DNA of 64,000 nucleotides from Streptomyces sp. Edi4 (GCF_040253615.1 NZ_JBEJGY010000004.1:6138001-6202000); one strand, 5' to 3'. Positions 9,004-21,045 are shown, counted from the first letter of the stretch. A program made the numbers and translations. Notes: a model not told the origin generated them from the letters alone.

Positions 9004-10875
9004 GTGAATCCCACCCCCGCACCCGACGCGCACGAGGCCGACGGCCCCGCCACCGCCCCCTGCGGCCCCGTGGCGGCCGAGCCGACGACGGTGCCGCGCC
9101 AGAAGGCCGGGATCCACGGCGAACGACTGACCGCGCACCGCGACCCGGACCCGCTCGACGCCGCCGACCCCGCCGCCGCGGCCGAAGCGGCCGCCGTGGA
9201 GAACCTGCTGCGCTGCTGGGTGCGCGAGAACGACCTGGCCGCGCCCGACGGCATGGTCCTGCGCATCCCGCTCCCCGCCAGCGCCACCGCGCTGCTCGTA
9301 CCCGTGCCCTACTGGTCGGCCACCGGCTGGCACCGCTTCGGCCGGCCCGCCCTGCAAGGAGCGCCCCCCGACGCGCCGCCCGTCGACGCCGTCACCCTCG
9401 CGGCCCTGCTGGGGCGCGAGGCGGGCCAGAGCGAAGGCGCCGACCTGGTGGGACGCGTCGCCGACTCGGTGCGCCGCACGGCGTGGTTCATCGCCGACCG
9501 GCGCGCCCACCCCGCGCCGCCCCCCGAAGCCGACCTCTTCCTCACCGCCGAGCAGTCCCTGCTCCTTGGCCACCCCCTGCACCCCACCCCCAAGAGCCGC
9601 GAGGGCCTGTCCGACACCGAAGTACGCCGCTACTCACCCGAGTTGTGCGGCTCCTTCCCGCTGCGCTGGCTGGCCGTCGACGCCTCCGTGCTGGCCTCGG
9701 ACTCGGCCTGGACGGAGAGCGGCCGCACGGTCAGCGCCCCCGACCTGACGCGCCGGCTCGCCGGCCCCGGCCTCGAACTTCCGCCCGGCAGCGCCGCGTT
9801 GCCCCTGCACCCCTGGCAGGCCCGCGACATCGTCGAGCGCCCCGCCGTCGCAGCCCTGCTCGACGCCGGACTGCTGCGTGAGCTCGGTCCGCACGGCGGC
9901 CCCTGGTACCCCACCTCCTCCGTCCGCACCGTGCACCGCCCCGGCGCCGACGCCATGCTCAAACTGTCGCTCGGCGTCCGCATCACCAACTCCCGCCGGG
10001 AAAACCTCCGCAAGGAACTCCACCGGGGCGTGGAGGTCCACCGTCTGCTGCGGGCCGGGCTCGGCGAACAGTGGCAGGCCGCCCACCCCTGCTTCGACAT
10101 CGTCCGCGACCCGGCCTGGCTCGCGGTCGACACCCCGAACGGCGAGGCGCTGGCGGGGCTCGACGTCATGATCCGCCACAACCCCTTCGCGTACGGCGAC
10201 GACGCCGTCTGCCTCGCCGCGCTCACCGCCCCCAGGCCCATGCCGGGCCGTAGCGGCACGCACTCGCGCCTGGCCGACGTGATGGGCCGGCTCGCCGCCC
10301 GCACCGGACGGCCCACCACGGCGGTCTGCGCCGAGTGGTTCCTGCGCTACCTCGACCACGTGGTGCGCCCGCTGCTGTGGCTGGACGGCACGGCGGGCAT
10401 CGCCCTCGAGGCCCACCAGCAGAACACGCTGGTCCTGCTCGATCCCGACGGCTGGCCCGCCGGCGGCCGCTACCGCGACAACCAGGGCTACTACTTCCGC
10501 GAGTCGCACCGCGCCGACCTGGAGCGCCGCCTGCCGGGCATCGGCGCCACCAGCGACACCTTCGTCCCCGACGCCGTGACCGACGAACGCTTCGCCTACT
10601 ACCTCGGCGTCAACAACATCCTCGGTCTCATCGGCGCCTTCGGCGCGCAGCACCTCGCCGACGAACGTGTCCTGCTCGCCGCCCTGCGCCAGTTCCTCGC
10701 CGGTTCGGCGGGCCTCGGCTCGCCGCTGCCCGGCCAGCTGCTCGGCGGCGCGACGCTGCGCTGCAAGGCCAATCTGCTGACCCGGCTGCACGGCCTCGAC
10801 GAACTCGTCGGCCCGGTCGACACCCAGTCCGTCTACGTCACCATCGCCAACCCCCTTCACATCAGCGGCACTTGA
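9004..10875 (+). CDS. IucA/IucC-family siderophore synthetase (NIS synthetase 1)
   Basis: A 623-residue NRPS-independent siderophore synthetase, which adenylates a carboxylic acid such as citrate and condenses it with an amine or alcohol. Family motifs visible include LPLHPWQARDIVE, PTSSVRTVHRP, LKLSLGVRITNSRREN, EAHQQNTLVLL and YYFRES, with a C-terminal FhuF-like segment. The GTG at 9004 follows AGGAA at 8 nt. It lies 149 bp after the aminotransferase and 30 bp before the acetyltransferase. The R-I-T-N and EAHQQN motifs are intact, so I expect an active enzyme; which substrate carboxyl it uses cannot be read from sequence. Confidence 0.9.
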   Translation: MNPTPAPDAHEADGPATAPCGPVAAEPTTVPRQKAGIHGERLTAHRDPDPLDAADPAAAAEAAAVENLLRCWVRENDLAAPDGMVLRIPLPASATALLVPVPYWSATGWHRFGRPALQGAPPDAPPVDAVTLAALLGREAGQSEGADLVGRVADSVRRTAWFIADRRAHPAPPPEADLFLTAEQSLLLGHPLHPTPKSREGLSDTEVRRYSPELCGSFPLRWLAVDASVLASDSAWTESGRTVSAPDLTRRLAGPGLELPPGSAALPLHPWQARDIVERPAVAALLDAGLLRELGPHGGPWYPTSSVRTVHRPGADAMLKLSLGVRITNSRRENLRKELHRGVEVHRLLRAGLGEQWQAAHPCFDIVRDPAWLAVDTPNGEALAGLDVMIRHNPFAYGDDAVCLAALTAPRPMPGRSGTHSRLADVMGRLAARTGRPTTAVCAEWFLRYLDHVVRPLLWLDGTAGIALEAHQQNTLVLLDPDGWPAGGRYRDNQGYYFRESHRADLERRLPGIGATSDTFVPDAVTDERFAYYLGVNNILGLIGAFGAQHLADERVLLAALRQFLAGSAGLGSPLPGQLLGGATLRCKANLLTRLHGLDELVGPVDTQSVYVTIANPLHISGT

Positions 10876-10905
10876 CCCCTACGAACTGCTGAGAGGAGCG
10901 TCGCC

Positions 10906-11664
10906 GTGCCTCCCACCGATGCGAGCACCGACGCCGACGCCGGCCCGGCCCCCCAACCGGCAGGGGCGGCCGAGGACACCCTGGACCTGCAACTGCCCGA
11001 CGGCCTGCTGTCCCTGCTCGCTGAGCCGGCCGCCGAGCCCGGCCCCCCGGGCCCGGGCGACAGCGACTCCGCCGCCGGCCGCCCGGTGGGACAGGACCTC
11101 CTCGATTCCCCCGGCGACTGGGCGCCGGCCACCACCGCGCTCGGGCAGTTCCGTCTCCTGCCCGTGACACCCGAACGCGATCTCGCCCTGCTCACCCGGT
11201 GGATGAACGACCCCGCCGTGGCCGCCTTCTGGGAGCTGGCGGGACCCGAGCACGTCACCGCCGCCCATCTGCGCCGCCAACTGGACGGCGACGGCCGCAG
11301 CGTGCCCTGCCTCGGCGTACTCGGCCGGACCCCCATGAGCTACTGGGAGATCTACCGGGCCGACCTGGACCCGCTGGCCCGCCACTATCCGGCCCGCCCC
11401 CACGACACCGGCATCCATCTGCTGATCGGGGGCGTCGTCGATCGCGGCCGCGGTGTCGGCACCACCCTGCTCCGAGCCGTCGCCGACCTGGTCCTCGACC
11501 ACCGCCCGCAGTGCCCCCGGGTGATCGCCGAACCCGATCTGCGCAACACCCCCTCCGTCTCCGCGTTCCTCAGCGCCGGCTTCCGCTTCCACGCGGAGGT
11601 CGACCTTCCCGACAAGCGCGCCGCCCTGATGGTCCGCGACCGCGCGCTCAGGAACCTGCTGTGA
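10906..11664 (+). CDS. GNAT N-acyltransferase of the IucB/MbtK type
   Basis: A 252-residue protein whose first ~75 residues are an acidic, Pro/Ala-rich linker and whose remainder is a GNAT fold (FRLLPVTPERDLALLTRWMNDP, YWEIYRADLDPLARHYP, GRGVGTTLLRAV as the acetyl-CoA loop, and FLSAGFRFHAEVDLPDKRAALM). The YWEIYR and DPLA motifs are typical of siderophore acyltransferases that acylate an amine or hydroxylamine. It starts with GTG at 10906 behind GAGAGGAG, 30 bp after synthetase 1. No amine monooxygenase is present nearby, so the product may be an amide rather than a hydroxamate. The long N-terminal extension is unusual. Confidence 0.8.
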   Translation: MPPTDASTDADAGPAPQPAGAAEDTLDLQLPDGLLSLLAEPAAEPGPPGPGDSDSAAGRPVGQDLLDSPGDWAPATTALGQFRLLPVTPERDLALLTRWMNDPAVAAFWELAGPEHVTAAHLRRQLDGDGRSVPCLGVLGRTPMSYWEIYRADLDPLARHYPARPHDTGIHLLIGGVVDRGRGVGTTLLRAVADLVLDHRPQCPRVIAEPDLRNTPSVSAFLSAGFRFHAEVDLPDKRAALMVRDRALRNLL

Positions 11665-11722
11665 ACGCCCCGCCGCTTCGCATACCCCCTGCCACGCACC
11701 GGTTTGACCCCGAGGAGTCCTT

Positions 11723-13771
11723 GTGCCGAACCCTCCTTCCCCCCATGACTCCCACGGCCTCCTCGACCCGAAAGCCCCGCCCGCGCTGCTGGCCCCGCCC
11801 GAGCTGAACCGCGAGGCGTGGGACCGCGCGGGACAGCTGCTCCTCGCGAAGATGATCGGCGCCTTCGCGTACGAGGAGATCGTGAAACCAACGGTAGGGC
11901 CCGCCACTGACAATCCCCATCCGACCGGGAAAACGGCGGCTCACTACGGGTTCACGCTGGACGACGGCAGCACGCTGGCCTTCGTCGCGCGGCGCGGAGC
12001 CTACGGAGGCTGGCAGGTGGAGCCCGACTCCGTACGCCACCTCCCGCAGCCGGCCGAGCCGCCCGCATCCGGCACGGGACAGGCGGCAGCGGGCCCGGGG
12101 CTCACGGGACAGGCGGCAGCGGGCCCGGGGCTCACGGGACAGGCGGCAGCGGGCCCGGGGCTCACGGGACAGGCGGCAGCGGGCCCGGGGCTGCGGACCG
12201 CATGCCCCGGGGGGAGCGCCGCGCCGCCCGGTGGCCGGGCCCTCACCGATCCGCTGCGTTTTCTCGCGCTCGCCCGCCGTACCCTCGGCATCGACGGGGC
12301 CACCTTCGGCCACCTCGTACGGGAGCTGTCCGCCACCCTGGCCGCCGACACCCGGTTGCAGAGCACGGCGCTGCCCGCCGCGCGCCTGGCCGACCTCGGC
12401 TACGCGGAGCTGGAGGGGCACCAGAGCGGGCACCCGTGGCTGGTGCTCAACAAGGGCCGGCTCGGCTTCTCCGCCGACGACGCCGCCCGGTGGAGCCCGG
12501 AGGCCCGCATCCCGGCCCGGCTGCCCTGGATCGCGGTCCGTACCGACCTGGCCGGCTACCGGGGCGTCAAGGCCCTGGCCACGCCCGATCGCCTCTACGC
12601 GCGCGAGCTCGACGCCCCCGTCCGCGCCGCCTTCGCCGCCGCGCTGCGTGCCCGGGCCCTCGACCCGGAGGCGTATCTGTATCTGCCCGTGCACCCCTGG
12701 CAGTGGACGGAGATGATCCTTCCGCTCTTCGCCCCCGCCGTCGCCGACAACGCCATCGTGCCGCTGCCCACCGACGGCGACGTGCGCCTTCCCCAGCAGT
12801 CCATCCGCACCTTCCTCAACCTGTCGAGCCCCGAGCGCCACACGGTGAAGCTGCCGCTGTCCATCCTCAACACCCTGGTCTGGCGCGGACTGCCCACCGA
12901 GCGCACCGTGGCCGCGCCCGCCGTCACCTCCTGGGTCCAGGGCCTGTGCGAGAGGGACCCCTTTCTGCGCGAGGAGTGCCGGGTCATCCTGCTCGGCGAG
13001 GTCGCGTCGGTGGCCGTGGAGCACCCGGTCTACGACCGCATCGGTGAAGTGCCCTACCAATACAAGGAGTTGCTGGGGGCGATCTGGCGCGAGCCGCTGC
13101 CGCCGAAGCTCGCGGCGGGTGAACGCGCCCGCACCCTGGCGGCGCTGCTGCACACCGACGCCGACGGACGGGCCTTCACCGCCGAACTCGTCACCCGTTC
13201 GGGTCTGGCGCCCCGGGTGTGGCTGCGGCATCTGTTCGCCGCCATGCTGCCGCCGCTGCTGCGCTTCCTGTACCGGTACGGAACCGTCTTCTCGCCGCAC
13301 GGCGAGAACGCCATCGTCGTCTTCGACGACCAGGACGTGCCCGTCCGTCTGGCGATCAAGGACTTCGTCGACGACATCAATGTGAGCGCCGAGCACCTGC
13401 CCGAACACGAATCGATGCCCGAGGACGTGCGGAAGGTCCTGCTCACCGAGGCGCCCGACTTCCTCACGCAGTTCATTCACGCGGGGCTGTTCGTCGGGGT
13501 CTACCGGTTCCTCGCCGTGCTGTGCGAGGACCAACTCGGGGTCGCGGAAGGCGACTTCTGGGCCCTGGTGCGCGAGGAGATCCTGCGCTACCAGGCGCGT
13601 TTCCCCGGGGACAAGGACCGCTACGAGACCTTCGACCTGCTCGCCCCCCGCATCGAACGACTCTGTCTGAACCGCAACCGCCTGCACACCGACGGCTACC
13701 GCGACCGCTCGGAGCGGCCGCACGCCACCGTGCACGGCACCGTGGCGAACCCGCTCGCACCCGCTGGGTGA
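11723..13771 (+). CDS. IucA/IucC-family siderophore synthetase (NIS synthetase 2) with internal tandem repeat
   Basis: A 682-residue NIS synthetase. It has the family hallmarks LPVHPWQWTEM, RLPQQSIRTFLNLSSPERHTVKL, PHGENAIVV and FVDDINVS, plus a FhuF-like C-terminus. GTG start 11723 with GAGGAG upstream; gap of 58 bp from the GNAT gene. Residues about 118-157 are four near-identical copies of TGQAAAGPGL, an insertion in the N-terminal region not expected in the family (see repeat entry). The two synthetases differ enough to catalyse two different condensations. The gene ends 37 bp before dinG, which seems to have its own promoter. Confidence 0.9.
   Translation: MPNPPSPHDSHGLLDPKAPPALLAPPELNREAWDRAGQLLLAKMIGAFAYEEIVKPTVGPATDNPHPTGKTAAHYGFTLDDGSTLAFVARRGAYGGWQVEPDSVRHLPQPAEPPASGTGQAAAGPGLTGQAAAGPGLTGQAAAGPGLTGQAAAGPGLRTACPGGSAAPPGGRALTDPLRFLALARRTLGIDGATFGHLVRELSATLAADTRLQSTALPAARLADLGYAELEGHQSGHPWLVLNKGRLGFSADDAARWSPEARIPARLPWIAVRTDLAGYRGVKALATPDRLYARELDAPVRAAFAAALRARALDPEAYLYLPVHPWQWTEMILPLFAPAVADNAIVPLPTDGDVRLPQQSIRTFLNLSSPERHTVKLPLSILNTLVWRGLPTERTVAAPAVTSWVQGLCERDPFLREECRVILLGEVASVAVEHPVYDRIGEVPYQYKELLGAIWREPLPPKLAAGERARTLAALLHTDADGRAFTAELVTRSGLAPRVWLRHLFAAMLPPLLRFLYRYGTVFSPHGENAIVVFDDQDVPVRLAIKDFVDDINVSAEHLPEHESMPEDVRKVLLTEAPDFLTQFIHAGLFVGVYRFLAVLCEDQLGVAEGDFWALVREEILRYQARFPGDKDRYETFDLLAPRIERLCLNRNRLHTDGYRDRSERPHATVHGTVANPLAPAG
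12074..12192. repeat. Four tandem 30-bp units inside the second NIS synthetase
   Basis: Four consecutive 30-bp units starting at 12074, 12104, 12134 and 12164, identical except at the last base of the final unit. The unit is a multiple of three and encodes TGQAAAGPGL each time, so copy number can change without frameshift. It forms a flexible Ala/Gly/Pro linker. Confidence 0.95.
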
Positions 13772-13808
13772 CCCGGTTGTCAGTGCTGAGCCTTAGGCTG
13801 GTCCGGCT

Positions 13809-15779
13809 ATGACGAAGCCTTCACTCCCCGAGCTCCTGCACGCCGCCGTCACCGCCGTCGGCGGCGTGGAGCGCCCTGGCCAGGTCGCGATGGCCACGGC
13901 CGTCGCCGACGCTGTCGACGACGCCTCCCACCTGCTGGTCCAGGCCGGGACGGGCACCGGAAAGTCCCTCGGCTATCTGGTGCCGGCGCTCGCGCACGGA
14001 GAGCGCGTGGTGATCGCCACGGCCACGCTCGCCCTCCAGCGCCAGCTCGTGGAGCGCGACCTGCCGCGCACGGTGGAGGCGTTGCAGCCGCTGCTGCGGC
14101 GCCGCCCGCAGTTCGCCATGCTCAAGGGCCGCTCGAACTATCTGTGCCTGCACCGCCTGCACGAGGGCGCCCCGCAGGACGAGGACGAGGGCCTGTTCGA
14201 CCAGTTCGAGGCGGCCGCGCCCACCAGCAAGCTGGGCCAGGACCTCCTGAGGATGCGGGACTGGGCGGACGAGACGGAGACCGGTGACCGTGACGCACTG
14301 ACCCCGGGCGTCTCGGACCGGGCCTGGAGCCAGGTGTCGGTGTCCTCGCGTGAGTGCCTGGGCGCCTCGAAGTGCGCGTACGGGGCGGAGTGCTTCGCCG
14401 AGATGGCCCGCGAGCGCGCCAAGCTCTCCGACGTGGTCGTCACCAATCACGCGCTGCTCGCCATCGACGCGATCGAGGGCGCCCCGGTGCTACCGCAGCA
14501 CGAGGTGCTGATCGTCGACGAGGCGCACGAGCTGGTCTCCCGGGTCACCGGCGTCGCCACCGGTGAGCTCACCCCGGGGCAGGTCAGCCGGACCGTGCGG
14601 CGCAGCGCCAAGCTCGTCAACGAGAAGGTCGCCGATCAGCTCCAGACCGCGGCGGAGGGTTTCGAGCGGGTCATGGAGCTGGCGCTGCCCGGCCGCCTCG
14701 AGGAGGTTCCCGAAGATCTCGGTTACGCGCTCATGGCGCTGCGCGACGCCGCCCGCGAGGTGATCTCGGCGCTCGGCTCGACCCGCGACAAGTCCGTCCA
14801 GGACGAGGACGCGGTGCGCAAGCAGGCCCTGGCCATGCTGGAGACGGTGCACGGCGTGGCCGAGCGCATCACGAACGGCTCCGAGTGGGACGTCGTCTGG
14901 TACGAGCGGCACGACCGTTTCGGCGCGTCGCTGCGGGTGGCTCCGCTGTCGGTGTCGGGGCTGCTCAGGGAGAAGCTGTTCGCGGACCGCTCGGTGGTCT
15001 TGACGTCGGCCACCTTGAAGCTCGGCGGCGACTTCAACGGGGTGGGCGCCTCCCTGGGCCTGTCTCCCGAGGGCATGGGTGACGAGGACGCACCGCGGTG
15101 GAAGGGCCTCGACGTCGGCTCGCCGTTCGACTATCCCAAGCAGGGCATCCTGTATGTCGCCAGGCATCTGGCGACGCCGGGCCGGGAGGGCTCGCGCGGC
15201 GACATGATGGACGAGCTGGCCGAACTCGTCGAGGCGGCCGGGGGCCGCACGCTCGGCCTGTTCTCCTCGATGCGGGCCGCCCAGGCCGCCGCGGAGGAGC
15301 TGCGCGGGCGTCTGGACCACCCGATCCTGTTGCAGGGCGAGGAGACGCTGGGCGAGCTGATCAAGACGTTCGCCGCCGACCCGAAGACATGTCTGTTCGG
15401 CACGCTGTCGCTGTGGCAGGGCGTCGATGTGCCCGGGCCGAGCTGCCAGCTGGTGGTCATGGACCGCATCCCGTTCCCGCGTCCGGACGATCCGCTGATG
15501 AGCGCCCGGCAAAAAGCGGTGGAGGAGGCCGGCGGCAATGGCTTCATGGCGGTCGCGGCCACGCATGCCGCGCTCCTGATGGCACAGGGCGCGGGCCGTC
15601 TCGTGCGGGCGACCGGGGACCGGGGTGTGGTGGCGGTGCTCGATCCGCGTCTGGCCAACGCCCGGTACGGCAGCTATCTGCGGGCCTCGCTGCCCGGCTT
15701 CTGGTACACCACGGACCGTAATCAGGCCCGGCGCTCGCTCGCGGCGATCGACGCGGCGGCGCGGGCGGACGGCAAGTAG
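13809..15779 (+). CDS. dinG: ATP-dependent DNA helicase, DinG/XPD family
   Basis: A 656-residue superfamily 2 helicase with an iron-sulfur cluster. Walker A is QAGTGTGKSLGY near residue 43, Walker B is LIVDEAHE, and four Cys (YLCLH, then RECLGASKCAYGAECF) are spaced as in the XPD-type 4Fe-4S domain. The C-terminal helicase lobe contains GVDVPGPSCQLVVMDRIPFPRPDDP and QGAGRLVR. Such enzymes unwind 5'-to-3' and resolve R-loops or forked DNA. The ATG at 13809 sits 10 nt after a -10-like TAGGCT, so a very short leader is likely. No SOS box is visible upstream despite the gene lying next to lexA. Confidence 0.9.
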   Translation: MTKPSLPELLHAAVTAVGGVERPGQVAMATAVADAVDDASHLLVQAGTGTGKSLGYLVPALAHGERVVIATATLALQRQLVERDLPRTVEALQPLLRRRPQFAMLKGRSNYLCLHRLHEGAPQDEDEGLFDQFEAAAPTSKLGQDLLRMRDWADETETGDRDALTPGVSDRAWSQVSVSSRECLGASKCAYGAECFAEMARERAKLSDVVVTNHALLAIDAIEGAPVLPQHEVLIVDEAHELVSRVTGVATGELTPGQVSRTVRRSAKLVNEKVADQLQTAAEGFERVMELALPGRLEEVPEDLGYALMALRDAAREVISALGSTRDKSVQDEDAVRKQALAMLETVHGVAERITNGSEWDVVWYERHDRFGASLRVAPLSVSGLLREKLFADRSVVLTSATLKLGGDFNGVGASLGLSPEGMGDEDAPRWKGLDVGSPFDYPKQGILYVARHLATPGREGSRGDMMDELAELVEAAGGRTLGLFSSMRAAQAAAEELRGRLDHPILLQGEETLGELIKTFAADPKTCLFGTLSLWQGVDVPGPSCQLVVMDRIPFPRPDDPLMSARQKAVEEAGGNGFMAVAATHAALLMAQGAGRLVRATGDRGVVAVLDPRLANARYGSYLRASLPGFWYTTDRNQARRSLAAIDAAARADGK

Positions 15780-15876
15780 GGCGACGGCAAGTAAAGCGAC
15801 GGCGGGGAGCGCGGCGGCGGGGGTGGGCCCGCGCGGGCGGCGGGTGTCGCGCGCGCCCCGGGGTGACATGGCGGGA

Positions 15877-15905
15877 CCCCGGGACCGGCGCAGGAGGTCC
15901 CGGGG
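15877..15905. terminator. Hairpin between convergent dinG and lexA
   Basis: A 10-bp perfect GC stem (15877-15886 with 15896-15905) and a 9-nt loop lie in the 149-bp gap between the two stops, close to the lexA end. Confidence 0.6.
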
Positions 15906-15928
15906 CCCGGTCGAAGCCGGCGGTGGGG

Positions 15929-16720
15929 TCAGACCCGCCGGAGCACCGCCACCACCTTGCCCAGGATGGTCGCGTCGTCGCCGGGAATCGGCTGGTAGGC
16001 GGCGTTGTGCGGGAGCAGCCAGATGTGGTTGTCCTCGCGCTTGAAGCGCTTGACCGTGGCCTCGCCGTCGAGCATCGCCGCGACGATGTCGCCGTTCTCG
16101 GCGACGGGCTGGCGGCGGACGGTGACCCAGTCGCCGTCACAGATGGCGGCTTCGATCATCGAATCGCCGACGACCTTCAGGACGAAGAGCTCGCCGTCGC
16201 CGACCAGCTGGCGGGGCAGCGGGAAGACGTCCTCGACGGACTCCTCGGCGAGGATCGGGCCACCGGCCGCGATGCGGCCCACCAGCGGCACGTAGGACGC
16301 GGCGGGCTTGCCCGCGGTGTCGGTGGGCTGGCTGCTCGGCTGGTCGGAGCCGCGGACCTCGTACGCGCGCGGGCGGTGCGGGTCGCGGCGCAGGAAGCCC
16401 TTGCGTTCGAGGGCCATCAGCTGGTGGGCGACGGACGAGGTGCTGGAGAGGCCGACGGCCTGACCGATCTCCCGCATCGACGGCGGATAGCCACGGCGCT
16501 GCACGGAGTCCCGGATGACTTCGATGACCCGCCGCTGCCGGTCGGTGAGCCCGGAGCTGTCCGCCCTGATGCCTGGAGGCCTGCCGGGCAGGGAGCGTGC
16601 GGGCCGTGCGGCGTCCGCCCCCTGGTTCGTGACTGCGTCATTCATGGCATGCACCGGCTCAAGTCGGGTCTGGGAGCGGTCCTGGGCAGTGATGGTGGCA
16701 CTGTCTGCGGTCGTGGTCAC
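15929..16720 (-). CDS. lexA: SOS repressor LexA
   Basis: A 263-residue LexA. The winged-helix DNA-binding domain begins at [20 protein letters not shown] with recognition region [21 protein letters not shown]. The self-cleavage Ala-Gly lies in GRIAAGGPI, the catalytic Ser in [11 protein letters not shown] and the Lys in [11 protein letters not shown]. The GTG start at 16720 has GAGAGGGG nine bases upstream; an internal ATG at 16645 would give 238 residues but lacks a ribosome-binding site. It is divergent from nrdR across a 642-bp spacer and carries an SOS box 67-82 nt upstream, so autoregulation is expected. Confidence 0.95.
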   Translation of the reverse strand: MTTTADSATITAQDRSQTRLEPVHAMNDAVTNQGADAARPARSLPGRPPGIRADSSGLTDRQRRVIEVIRDSVQRRGYPPSMREIGQAVGLSSTSSVAHQLMALERKGFLRRDPHRPRAYEVRGSDQPSSQPTDTAGKPAASYVPLVGRIAAGGPILAEESVEDVFPLPRQLVGDGELFVLKVVGDSMIEAAICDGDWVTVRRQPVAENGDIVAAMLDGEATVKRFKREDNHIWLLPHNAAYQPIPGDDATILGKVVAVLRRV

Positions 16721-16786
16721 GTCGGCGGCCCCTCTCGAATGTGGTCTCCCTAGCTGGACAACGGTAGTTGCTTTCGAAAGGTTGCG

Positions 16787-16802
16787 CCAAACACACGTTC
16801 GA
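16787..16802. promoter_or_regulatory. SOS box upstream of lexA
   Basis: AAAC-N4-GTTC followed by GA fits the actinobacterial LexA operator GAAC-N4-GTTC with one mismatch in the left half. Its place upstream of lexA makes it a convincing autoregulatory site. Confidence 0.75.
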
Positions 16803-17205
16803 GTGAAAAATCGCGGATTACGCTACGTGGCCCTGGGGCTGGGTGTATGTGCGAGTCCCGACCGGGGGCCCGTCGAACGGCATCCGGACCATGTGCGGGC
16901 CACTCGCGGGCCGTCGCGGCAGCCTTCACGGGCGGGCCGGGCCGGACCGGACCGCGCCAGGCCGGACGCCGTATGGTCACGCCCCCGCCCGGGGCCGGGC
17001 CGCACCGGGCCGGGCGCCGTACGGTCACGCCCCCGCGCGCCGCCCGCGACGGCGTGGCGCCGCCGGTCAGTCTGTCATCCGACACCCCGGGATCCACCGG
17101 CGCGACGCGCTTCCCGTAATCTCTTGCGCGGCCGGGCCCCGCCGCGCCGGCCGCGCCCCCTGGGCGACACGCGGACGCGCCGGATCGGCGGCAAAAACCC
17201 GAGAT

Positions 17206-17252
17206 CCACTAGATCTAGTGGTTGGATTGGTGCGGCCGCCCAGAAGTTGTGG
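17206..17252. promoter_or_regulatory. Pair of NrdR boxes controlling nrdRJ
   Basis: Box 1 (17206-17221) is the perfect 16-bp palindrome CCACTAGATCTAGTGG, fitting the NrdR-box shape. A second, weaker copy (10 of 16 bases identical, right half nearly complete) lies at 17237-17252, exactly 31 bp start to start. NrdR is known to bind two boxes three helical turns apart, so spacing and placement about 110-155 bp before nrdR both fit. Confidence 0.85.
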
Positions 17253-17362
17253 TCCATGGTCCGCTGCGACCCTGGTCATCGCCTATGCTTGGGGTCGCTT
17301 CGCGGGCGGATTCCTGGCCCACCGAGGCTATTCAGTCGTGCTGTGAAGGAGGCTTGGGAACC

Positions 17363-17884
17363 ATGCACTGCCCCTTCTGCAGGCACCCCGACAGCCGTGT
17401 CGTCGACAGTCGGACGACCGACGACGGCACGTCGATCCGCCGGCGCCGTCAGTGCCCCGACTGCTCCCGTCGCTTCACGACGGTGGAGACGGCCTCGCTG
17501 ATGGTCATCAAGCGGTCGGGCGTGACCGAGCCCTTCAGCCGCACCAAGGTCATCTCGGGTGTCCGCAAGGCGTGCCAGGGGCGGCCCGTCACGGAGGACG
17601 CCCTCGCCAAGCTCGGCCAGCGGGTCGAGGAGGCGGTGCGCGCCACCGGCAGCGCCGAGCTGACCACGCACGACGTGGGGCTTGCCATACTCGGCCCGTT
17701 GCAGGAGCTCGACCTCGTCGCGTACCTGCGCTTCGCGTCCGTATACCGGGCGTTCGACACCCTCGAGGACTTCGAGGCCGCCATCGCGGAGCTCCGCGAG
17801 CAGCGGCCCCCCGGGGAGCCATCAGACACGTGCGCGGCCGGCGCGACCCCCGAGGTCCCCGTCCCCGCCACCGCCGCCGACTGA
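17363..17884 (+). CDS. nrdR: Transcriptional repressor NrdR
   Basis: A 173-residue nucleotide-sensing repressor of ribonucleotide reductase genes. The N-terminal zinc ribbon has [17 protein letters not shown] and [10 protein letters not shown]; residues about 50-140 form the ATP-cone ([24 protein letters not shown]). The ATG is preceded by GAAGGAGG (17345-17352). It is followed 154 bp later by nrdJ, with a hairpin between them, as in the known Streptomyces nrdRJ operon, and preceded by its own NrdR boxes. The acidic/Pro-rich tail after residue 150 is variable in the family. Confidence 0.96.
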   Translation: MHCPFCRHPDSRVVDSRTTDDGTSIRRRRQCPDCSRRFTTVETASLMVIKRSGVTEPFSRTKVISGVRKACQGRPVTEDALAKLGQRVEEAVRATGSAELTTHDVGLAILGPLQELDLVAYLRFASVYRAFDTLEDFEAAIAELREQRPPGEPSDTCAAGATPEVPVPATAAD

Positions 17885-17935
17885 CCGCGGCGGCCCGCAG
17901 GGGCCCGCGGTCGCCGATCGGCGGCATCCAGAACC

Positions 17936-17967
17936 TGCCAGGGGTGCGCTCTGCCGCGCCCCTGGCA
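17936..17967 (+). terminator. Hairpin in the nrdR-nrdJ gap
   Basis: A 13-bp stem with a single wobble pair (17936-17948 with 17955-17967) and a 6-nt loop. It may attenuate readthrough or trim mRNA between the two operon genes; no function is proven. Confidence 0.45.
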
Positions 17968-18038
17968 TCAGACAGACACCGTGCCCTGGGAACATTCAGG
18001 CACTTTTGGGCGTTTTTGCCCGCGTATGGGAGGCGGCA

Positions 18039-20942
<2,904 letters not shown>

Positions 20943-21010
20943 CGGCGGGGGCCTTCCCGCCGCCACGGCAACGTGGTGGGCGCGAGGGCCCCGGCCGGCC
21001 GATGGGTCAC

Positions 21011-21045
21011 CCGAAGGGCGCCGACGTCAGGTCGGCGCCCTTCGG
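21011..21045. terminator. Bidirectional terminator between nrdJ and TerD-like gene
   Basis: A perfect 15-bp stem (21011-21025 with 21031-21045) and a 5-nt loop GTCAG in the gap between convergent genes. Confidence 0.8.

Larger units (their letters stand above)
16721..17362. other. lexA-nrdR divergent intergenic region
   Basis: A 642-bp spacer without a credible gene. It contains the SOS box (16787-16802), a 10-bp palindrome CTTTCGAAAG (16771-16780), a 28-bp direct repeat with two mismatches (16961-16988 and 17009-17036, 48 bp apart) and the paired NrdR boxes (17206-17252). The middle is very GC-rich. Confidence 0.7.

Noticed and set aside
12074-12192. CRISPR-like repeats in the siderophore gene
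   Set aside because: Units are contiguous, in frame and inside a real coding gene.
17885-18038. Cobalamin riboswitch before nrdJ
   Set aside because: The 154-bp gap is too short for one and has no B12-box sequence; only a hairpin is seen.
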